This document shows positions 34,256 through 39,852 of a stretch of 39,852 bases of DNA, piece by piece. Each line of letters begins with the position of its first letter. Within the stretch, counting starts at the first letter, position 1. Below the pieces are notes generated by a model. That model worked only from the letters and a program-made list of their open reading frames with translations, ran no database searches and had not been told where the DNA came from. The position numbers were made by a program, and so were the translations under genes. Origin of the DNA: Thermoanaerobaculia bacterium (GTDB lineage Bacteria; Acidobacteriota; Thermoanaerobaculia; Gp7-AA8); the NCBI GenBank assembly GCA_017883235.1, contig JADGNY010000057.1:1-39852 (forward strand). The letters are read 5' to 3'.

Positions 34256-35767
34256 CTAACCCCGCGTGATGATCTCTTTCAGCATCGTGTCCTGAAGCTG
34301 GTACACGGCGTAGACGCCGACGTGGTAGCGGTTGAAGATGAAGGAAAAGGCGTAGATCCGGCCGCTGCCGCCGCGAACGTAGCCGGACAGGCCCACCACG
34401 CCGACGATGTAGCCGGTCTTCGCGTAGACCTGCCGGGCGTACGGCGCCGTGCGCAGGCGATGGCCGAATTTCGAATCGGGATCGCCGGAGTACGGGAGCG
34501 AGCTGACGAAATCTTCGCGGTACGGGCTCTTCCACATGTAGCGCAGCAGGTGGACGAATGCATTGGCGGAGGCGCGGTTGTCGCGCGACATCCCCGAGCC
34601 GTCGGCCTGGTGATACTCGTCGGACGGCACGCCGAGCTTTCCGGTCAGCCACTCGGTCACCTCGCCGGTCCCGGCCCCCCACGTCCCCTCTTTCTTCGTC
34701 TCCGCGCCGATGATCTTCACGAGCTCCTCGGCGTAGTGATTCTGGCTCTTCTTGTTGATGACATCGACGACGGTGGTGAGCGGCGTGGTGTGCTGCGAGA
34801 CCGCCTTCCAGTCCGGCCGGTCGTCGCGCGGCGTGACGATGATCTGCCCCTGCACGGTGATTCCGTTGCGGACGAAGGTCTCGTGCGTCACGGTGGCGAA
34901 ATACTGCACCGGGTTCTCGATGGTGACGAAGACCTCGGTGATGCCGGCGCGCGACGGCGTGCCGCCGTGGACGATGATCGTGTTCGAGTTGCGGTTGCGG
35001 GTGATGAACGGCAGGCCGCGACCGGTGATACAGGATTCGTCGAGCTGCATGTAGGACGTGGGCGGCTCGAACTGGACCAGGCACGCTTTCCCCGGACGCG
35101 TCGGCGCCACGCGCACCTGCACGCAGTTCTCCTGCAGCGAGAACGCCGACACCGGCGCCTCGTACCAGTTGATGAGCTGATTGACCGGCCAGGAGGGGTG
35201 GATGTACTCGATGTCCATGTAGCCGTACTCGAAGATGAGATTCCCGTGGATGGTCTTCACACCGGCGCGCTTGAGATCGGTGGCCCATTCGTCGATGACG
35301 GCCGTGGCATGACCGTCGTGAAATCGTCCGCCGATGGTGGGATCGCCGCGGCCGACCACTTTCACGTCGCCGTTCAACGTGCCGCTGGGATCAGCGGCTC
35401 CGCGCATGAAGACGGTGGTGGTGACCTGGAAATCCGGATGGAGCAGATCGATGGCCGAGGCGGTGGTGAAGAGCTTCATGTTGGAGGCCGGGGCCAGCGG
35501 CATGTTGGGATTGCGCTCGGCGACAACGGCGCCGGTTTCGATATCGACGACCTGAAGGGTGACGTCCGAGCTGCGGGCTACGGAGCCGTTCATGAGCGAG
35601 CTGATGCGCTCGGAGAGGGTCGTGCCGGTTGCGGCATCGGCAGGCCCTGCCGGGGCGGCCCTCCGCGAGCGCGATTTCCCGCGGCGACGCTTCGCGGCAT
35701 CGGCGATGGGAGTGAGAAGAACCAGGATGAGCGCTATCGCCACGAACCGCGTACGGGGAACCGTCAT
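34256..35767 (-). CDS. dacB: D-alanyl-D-alanine carboxypeptidase/endopeptidase, PBP4 type (peptidase S13)
   Basis: Periplasmic class C penicillin-binding protein that trims or cleaves peptidoglycan crosslinks. 503 residues. Signal peptide at 1-24 (VAIALILVLLTPIADA). The serine nucleophile is S95 in S95-N-M-K98, the SxN region is DGSGMSRDN (about 389-397), and the KTG triad is 450-452 (YAKTGYIVG). A basic linker follows the signal peptide (KRRRGKSRSRR). The start at 35767 is taken from the signal peptide; no Shine-Dalgarno is clear. It is preceded by the palindrome at 35790 and the RNase Z-like gene. Confidence 0.93.
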   Translation of the reverse strand: MTVPRTRFVAIALILVLLTPIADAAKRRRGKSRSRRAAPAGPADAATGTTLSERISSLMNGSVARSSDVTLQVVDIETGAVVAERNPNMPLAPASNMKLFTTASAIDLLHPDFQVTTTVFMRGAADPSGTLNGDVKVVGRGDPTIGGRFHDGHATAVIDEWATDLKRAGVKTIHGNLIFEYGYMDIEYIHPSWPVNQLINWYEAPVSAFSLQENCVQVRVAPTRPGKACLVQFEPPTSYMQLDESCITGRGLPFITRNRNSNTIIVHGGTPSRAGITEVFVTIENPVQYFATVTHETFVRNGITVQGQIIVTPRDDRPDWKAVSQHTTPLTTVVDVINKKSQNHYAEELVKIIGAETKKEGTWGAGTGEVTEWLTGKLGVPSDEYHQADGSGMSRDNRASANAFVHLLRYMWKSPYREDFVSSLPYSGDPDSKFGHRLRTAPYARQVYAKTGYIVGVVGLSGYVRGGSGRIYAFSFIFNRYHVGVYAVYQLQDTMLKEIITRG

Positions 35768-35789
35768 TAATAGTGGGAATCCTTTCCTA

Positions 35790-35950
35790 GCTGCGCTTCG
35801 CGCGTTGTCTGCGGCTTCGCCGCGTTGTCTGCGCTGCGGCGCGTGGGGCCCACACCGAGGGGTGTACGCTCAGACCACGCGCGATAGCGCAGACAACGCG
35901 CGCCAGCGCATACAACGCGGCGGAGCCGCAGACAACGCGCGTAGCGCAGC
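35790..35950. repeat. 161-bp palindromic element, GCGCGTTGTCTGCG family H
   Basis: The left arm GCTGCGCTTCGCGCGTTGTC begins at 35790 and the right arm ends AACGCGCGTAGCGCAGC at 35950. Within the arms GTTGTCTGCG or its complement recurs several times, around a GGGCCCACACCGAGG centre. The right end touches the stop codon of the RNase Z-like gene at 35951. A short relative is near 33519-33555. Confidence 0.85.
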
Positions 35951-36820
35951 TTACAGCCTCTGATACGGCTCCGGCAGCGCGAGGCGGATGCGCTCGCGCA
36001 GTACGGACGGACAACGGCGGCGAATCTCGTCATGAATCTCGGTCCGAGAATAACGCCTGCTGAAGTGAGTCAGCACAATCGTTTCGTTTTCGAAACGTTC
36101 GGCGAAGGCGGCGATGTCGTCGAAGTGGATGTGGCGGTACTTCGCCGCCCGCTCCTCATGCCCGGCGATGATGAACGAGCACTCGATCATCAGCACCTCG
36201 GATTTGAAGAGCTCCCCGTTCTGAGCGTCGCTCTGTTCAAGAATCCCCCGGTCGGTGTCGCCGGTGTAGAAAAGCATCGAGCGCCGCCACTCCTCGGTCA
36301 CAGTCACGCCGGAGAGCCGCAGCTCGCTGATCTCACGCTCCTCGCGGCCGATGAATTCGTCCCGGAGCCGGTGCCGCAGCTCGATGACCTCGTACGCGTT
36401 CGCGGCGACGCGATGGGTGGCCCGATGCGCGCGCACTTCATGCGTCCTGCCAAGCGGCACGACGTCGCCGACAGCGAGACCGATCACCTCCACTTCCTCG
36501 AAAGAAGCTCCGGTGATCCGCTCGTAGATGGTCATGATCTCGCGCATCCCCTCGGCGGCGTCAGCCGGCACGTAGACCCGGCCGCCGGTCATCCGATGCA
36601 ACTGCCGCTGCCCCGCATAGAACGGAATGCCGACCGCGTGATCGAGATGCGCGTGGGTGACGAAGATGTGCGGCGTGGCGATGAGCTGATCCGGACAGCG
36701 CCCGATATCGAACGCCGCATTCAGCTCGCGTACGCGAAACCACGTTTCATGCCCGGCGCGGGATCGCCCCTCGATGTTGAAGTGCGGCGTGGCGATGGTG
36801 ACGAAGTCTTTGTCGGTCAT
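35951..36820 (-). CDS. RNase Z-like metallo-beta-lactamase hydrolase
   Basis: 289 residues from MTDKDFVTIATP at 36820. The zinc-binding motif HxHxDH is H56-A-H58-L-D60-H61 (FVTHAHLDHAVGIPFY), followed by YTGDTDRG (a second-site motif) and VLTHFSRRYS, which matches the C-terminal histidine motif of RNase Z/ElaC proteins. It may therefore process the 3' ends of tRNA precursors, but the family also contains enzymes with other substrates. The start at 36820 is chosen because upstream codons lie in a repeat; TACCGT 6 nt away on the minus strand is a weak -10 match. Confidence 0.82.
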   Translation of the reverse strand: MTDKDFVTIATPHFNIEGRSRAGHETWFRVRELNAAFDIGRCPDQLIATPHIFVTHAHLDHAVGIPFYAGQRQLHRMTGGRVYVPADAAEGMREIMTIYERITGASFEEVEVIGLAVGDVVPLGRTHEVRAHRATHRVAANAYEVIELRHRLRDEFIGREEREISELRLSGVTVTEEWRRSMLFYTGDTDRGILEQSDAQNGELFKSEVLMIECSFIIAGHEERAAKYRHIHFDDIAAFAERFENETIVLTHFSRRYSRTEIHDEIRRRCPSVLRERIRLALPEPYQRL

Positions 36821-36844
36821 GGGAAAACGGTAGGTTAGCGGATT

Positions 36845-36915
36845 GTTCACGCGAAGGCGCGAAGCCGCGAAGTTCTGTGCCTTTTCTTTCTTCGCGTCTT
36901 CGCGTCTTCGCGTGC
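36845..36915. repeat. Palindromic element, CGCGAAG family
   Basis: TTCACGCGAAGGCGCGAAGC (from 36845) faces TTCGCGTCTTCGCGTCTTCG (to 36911) around TTCTGTGCCTTTTC. Same architecture as 23816-23902, with CGCGAAG in place of CGCGGAG. It separates the divergent RNase Z-like and GNAT genes. Confidence 0.8.
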
Positions 36916-36929
36916 CGAACGGTTTTGCG

Positions 36930-36935
36930 TACAAT
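36930..36935 (+). promoter_or_regulatory. TACAAT -10-like hexamer before the GNAT gene
   Basis: TACAAT ends 12 nt before the ATG at 36948; no Shine-Dalgarno is visible between. Confidence 0.4.
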
Positions 36936-36947
36936 CCGCCGCCGCCC

Positions 36948-37910
36948 ATGTCCACCGAAGTGATCACCGATCCTGAAACTCTCATCGCCCTCGAAGCCGA
37001 CTGGCTCGATCTCTGCCGGAGAATACCCGGCGCGACGCCGTTCCAGACGCCGATGTGGCTCCTGCCGTGGTGGCGCGCCTTCGGATCGAACGATCTGGCC
37101 GCGATCGCCGCCCGCGGCGACGGCGGCCTCGATGCGCTGGCCCCGCTCTACATCATCCGGGACGACGATTCCGACGAGTCGCTCGGCGTCTTCCTCGGCA
37201 CCGGCATCAGCGACCACCTCGACGTCCTCGGCGATGCCTCCCTCATCATCGGCGAGATGTCGCGGCTCCCCTGCCAGATGTGGGATCTGCAGCAACTGCC
37301 GGCGTCGTCGTCGATGCTCAATGTCCCCCTGCCGGATGGCTGGTCCGACAATGTTGAAGATCAGGAGGCGTGTCCGGTGCTCGCTCTCCCGGCCGAGTTT
37401 GAGAGCCTCACGTCGAATCACTTTCGAAAAAAGATCCGCTACTACCGCCGCTCGCTGGAGAAGCTCGGCGAGGTGCGCGTCGAGACACCGACGCCTGAGA
37501 CGCTCGACGATCTCCTCACCTCGCTCTTCGACCTCCACGCCGCCCGATGGCGTCGCCGCGGCCTCCCCGGCCTCCTCGCCGACGACGCCAGCCAGCAGTT
37601 CCATCGCGAAGTTGCGCGCGGGATGCTGAACGCCGGGATGCTGCGGATGTACGCCACCCGCTGCAACGGCCGCATCGTGGCTGTCTTCTACGGCTACGCC
37701 TTCCAGGGGACGGTCTACTACTACCTCAGCGGCTACGACCCGGAGCTGGAGAAGCTCTCCATCGGCACGATCATCGTCGCCCACGCCATCGAGCAAGCCA
37801 TCCTCGCCGGCGCCACGACCTTCGACTTCCTCCGCGGCGCCGAGGAGTACAAGTACGCGTGGGGAGCAACGGATCGGATGAACCGGAGACGGCAGTTGTT
37901 CCCGGGGTGA
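36948..37910 (+). CDS. GNAT-type acyltransferase, BioF2/CelD-like
   Basis: 320 residues of the Acetyltransf_6 (BioF2/CelD) group, a double-GNAT fold. Evidence: the N-terminal opening (ETLIALEADWLDLCRR ... PFQTPMWLLPWWRAFGSND) and the C-terminal half with LLTSLFDLHAARWRRRGLPG, YATRCNGRIVAVFYGYAF, YYLSGYDPELEKLSIGTII and FDFLRGAEEYKYAWG, the strongest block of the family. Members transfer acyl groups in polysaccharide or peptidoglycan-linked pathways; the exact substrate is unknown. The start at 36948 is supported by TACAAT; the upstream codons lie in a repeat. Confidence 0.85.
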   Translation: MSTEVITDPETLIALEADWLDLCRRIPGATPFQTPMWLLPWWRAFGSNDLAAIAARGDGGLDALAPLYIIRDDDSDESLGVFLGTGISDHLDVLGDASLIIGEMSRLPCQMWDLQQLPASSSMLNVPLPDGWSDNVEDQEACPVLALPAEFESLTSNHFRKKIRYYRRSLEKLGEVRVETPTPETLDDLLTSLFDLHAARWRRRGLPGLLADDASQQFHREVARGMLNAGMLRMYATRCNGRIVAVFYGYAFQGTVYYYLSGYDPELEKLSIGTIIVAHAIEQAILAGATTFDFLRGAEEYKYAWGATDRMNRRRQLFPG

Positions 37911-37936
37911 GTAACGGCGCCTGACATCGACTCCCT

Positions 37937-38016
37937 CCTGGGACCGCGGGCGTCTCGCCCGCGCTGTCGGGCAGGATGCTGCCAAGAAGCGCGGGCGAGA
38001 CGCCCGCGGTCCCAGG
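37937..38016. repeat. 80-bp palindromic element, family B, perfect arms
   Basis: A perfect 29-bp inverted repeat: CCTGGGACCGCGGGCGTCTC plus GCCCGCGCT (37937-37965) and its complement (37988-38016), around a 22-bp centre with GTCGGGCAGGATGCTGCC. Related copies are at 6602-6685 and 15160-15190. It stands between the GNAT gene and tRNA-Gln. Confidence 0.93.
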
Positions 38017-38086
38017 GGGCGCCAGCGCTCTGTCGGCGCGGAATGACAAATCCGCGAATTCGTTTAGGATTCCGCGTCGTCCGTAC

Positions 38087-38161
<75 letters not shown>

Positions 38162-38256
38162 GCGCCGGCCACGGCGCGCCTCGCAGGTTGGCCCAGCCTC
38201 GGCCAACATCTCTTAACAAATCAAAAACAGCGCGGGCTGTCACAGACGGTGGGATC

Positions 38257-39513
38257 ATGGGGCTCATGACTCACATGACGATCGACACCGGCAACACGGG
38301 CTTCATGCTGTTGTGCTCCAGCCTGGTCATGCTCATGACGCCGGGCCTGGCCTTCTTCTACGGCGGGCTGGTGGGCCGCCGGAACGTGCTGTCGATCATG
38401 ATTCAGAGCTTCGTCTCCATGGGCTGGACGACGGTGCTCTGGTGGGCGTTCGGCTTCTCGATGTGTTTCAGCGGCAATCTGAAAAGCGGAACGGATCTGG
38501 GCGGCATCATCGGCAACTTCCACTGGGCGTTTCTCTCGGGGATCACGCTCGACATGCCCTCCCCGATCAACGCCACGATCCCGATGATCGTCTTCTGCGC
38601 GTACCAGATGATGTTCGCCATCATCACTCCCGCCCTCATCACAGGCGCTTTCGCCAATCGCGTGACGTTCAAGGCCTACATGCTCTTTCTCACGGCCTGG
38701 CTGATCTTCGTCTACTTCCCCTTCGTCCACATGATCTGGGGCGGTGGAATCCTGGCCAGTTGGGGCGTGCTCGATTTCGCGGGCGGAATCGTGGTGCACA
38801 ACATCGCCGGCATCGCCGCCCTCGCCTCCGTTCTGTATGTCGGCAAGCGCAAGATCGAAGACCGCGGGCCTCACTCCATCCCCCTCGTTGCCCTCGGCAC
38901 CGGCCTCCTCTGGTTCGGGTGGTACGGTTTCAATGCCGGAAGCGAGTTCCGCGTCGACTCGGTCACAGCCGTGGCCTTTCTGAACACCGACATCGCCGCC
39001 AGTTTCGCGGCCATCGCCTGGCTCTGTCTCGACTGGAGGAAGTTCCGGAAGCCGCGCTTCCTCGGCCTTCTGACCGGCGCGGTCGCCGGACTGGCGACCA
39101 TCACGCCGGCGGCGGGATACGTCTCACCGGCGACTGCCTGTCTCATCGGACTCATCGCCGGAGGCGTCTGCTTCTACGCCGTGGAGCTGAAGAACAAGCT
39201 GCAGTGGGACGACGCGCTCGACGTCTGGGGCGTTCACGGCGTCGGCGGCTTCCTCGGCATCGTCCTCTGCGGCATCTTCGCCACGACGGTGTTCAATCCC
39301 GGCGGCGTCGATGGCCTTCTGCGCGGGAACTCGCACTTCTTCCTCGTGGAGCTTGGCGCCGTCGCCATCTCCTCGGCATGGGCATTCCTCTTCACCTACG
39401 GAATGCTCTGGCTGATCGACCGGATCACACCGGTAAAGGTGCAGGACTCCGACGAAGTCGACGGCCTCGACCTGTCGCTGCATGGCGAGACGGCGTACCT
39501 CGAGGGGATCTGA
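38257..39513 (+). CDS. amt: Ammonium transporter (Amt/Mep family)
   Basis: Trimeric inner-membrane channel that conducts NH4+/NH3. 418 residues from the ATG at 38257, with eleven membrane spans expected. N-terminal family block FMLLCSSLVMLMTPGLAFFY and GGLVGRRN; the aspartate and first pore histidine lie in DFAGGIVVHNIAGIAALASV; the second pore histidine is in DVWGVHGVGGFLGIV. The tail (VQDSDEVDGLDLSLHGETAY, then LEGI) is the usual short cytoplasmic end. No glnK/glnB regulator gene lies beside it. Two other ATGs (38266, 38275) are close; I chose the first, which follows a GGTGGG. Confidence 0.95.
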   Translation: MGLMTHMTIDTGNTGFMLLCSSLVMLMTPGLAFFYGGLVGRRNVLSIMIQSFVSMGWTTVLWWAFGFSMCFSGNLKSGTDLGGIIGNFHWAFLSGITLDMPSPINATIPMIVFCAYQMMFAIITPALITGAFANRVTFKAYMLFLTAWLIFVYFPFVHMIWGGGILASWGVLDFAGGIVVHNIAGIAALASVLYVGKRKIEDRGPHSIPLVALGTGLLWFGWYGFNAGSEFRVDSVTAVAFLNTDIAASFAAIAWLCLDWRKFRKPRFLGLLTGAVAGLATITPAAGYVSPATACLIGLIAGGVCFYAVELKNKLQWDDALDVWGVHGVGGFLGIVLCGIFATTVFNPGGVDGLLRGNSHFFLVELGAVAISSAWAFLFTYGMLWLIDRITPVKVQDSDEVDGLDLSLHGETAYLEGI

Positions 39514-39518
39514 GGCAC

Positions 39519-39852
39519 GGAGAGCAGGCATCCGCGCCTGCTCCCGGCGGGCGTCTCGCCCGACGGTGGGGACGAAGGCAAACGTAACTGTTGGGCAAGA
39601 ACGCCGGCGCCCCCATTCGCGCTTCGGGTTCAACGGCGCGGAGAGCAGGCATCCTGCCTGCTCCCGGCGTGGCGTCTCGCCCGACGGTGGGGACGAACGC
39701 GAACGTAAATGTCGGGCAAAAACGACGGTGCCCCGATTCGCGTTTTCAAGTTCGACACTGCTGTTGGCGCGCGGTGCAAGAACGCGGATGGGCACAGGCC
39801 GCCGTTGTTGGCCAGACATTTACGTTCTCCTTCGTCCCCCACCGTCGGGCGA
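39519..39852. repeat. Cluster of family A long elements, tandem and inverted
   Basis: After the amt stop two direct copies follow (39519 to about 39635 and 39637 to about 39760), each with GGAGAGCAGGCATCC, TCTCGCCCGACGGTGGGGAC and an AACGTAA(A)T block. A third, inverted copy (from about 39780) has AACGCGGATGGGC, ACATTTACGTTCTCCTTCG and CCCACCGTCGGGCGA, and is cut by the window end. The arms and ACATTTACGTT centre match 5038-5208. No gene is visible in these 339 bp. Confidence 0.85.

Overview
High-GC bacterial chromosome segment, most likely from an Acidobacteriota-type lineage. That guess rests on the high GC, the mix of ordinary single-copy housekeeping genes, and the very dense interspersed palindromes whose translations give the stop-free 'GETPA / GTDKSVCAT / ESGVGSR' strings I associate with such genomes. 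It is an inference without any marker-gene phylogeny. There is no phage, insertion sequence, rRNA operon or CRISPR array in the window.

Layout. (1) 1-5033, plus strand: a tldD-tldE metalloprotease pair followed by two Dpp/Opp-type ABC permeases, a possible peptide uptake and processing module. (2) 5211-13315: an ALG9/PIG-B-like (GT22) membrane glycosyltransferase, ligA, a bfd-bfr iron-storage operon with a Fur-box-like palindrome, a small membrane protein, a CheY-like receiver, a TrmJ-like methyltransferase and a group II PLP decarboxylase. (3) 13480-15148: a possible small transcript ending in a strong terminator, then zwf. (4) 15316-18874: remains of toxin-antitoxin loci. An AbiEi antitoxin is next to an internally deleted AbiEii toxin. 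An eight-strand-repeat secreted protein and a small membrane protein follow. Then comes an intact MntA-HepT pair behind a 52-codon relic of a lost gene. (5) 19347-28889: a type I restriction-modification cassette (hsdM, hsdS, an orphan ribbon-helix-helix antitoxin, hsdR, a WSS1/YgjP-like zinc peptidase), bracketed by three tandem arrays that all have a 21-bp period. (6) 28186-31839: one unknown gene and two tandem paralogous secreted IPT/TIG-like proteins. (7) 31905-39513: guaB, a TPR protein, a PBP4-type DD-peptidase, an RNase Z-like hydrolase, a GNAT protein, tRNA-Gln(TTG) and an ammonium channel.

The least expected content is not a single gene. At least nine sequence families of palindromic or inverted-repeat elements fill nearly every intergenic gap. 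Two of them sit in frame inside otherwise intact genes (the GT22 enzyme and the PLP decarboxylase), and another separates ligA from a duplicated relic of its own 3' end. The 21-bp arrays lie on both sides of the type I R-M cassette, and two of the three share a palindromic core; 21 bp is two turns of B-DNA. About ten genes have a TANNNT hexamer 6-12 nt before the start codon and no obvious Shine-Dalgarno, which suggests widespread leaderless initiation.

How the genes work together: the hsd genes form one translationally coupled defence operon, bfd-bfr store and release iron, tldD-tldE form one heterodimeric protease, and the two permeases would form one membrane channel. The remaining genes look like independent housekeeping units.
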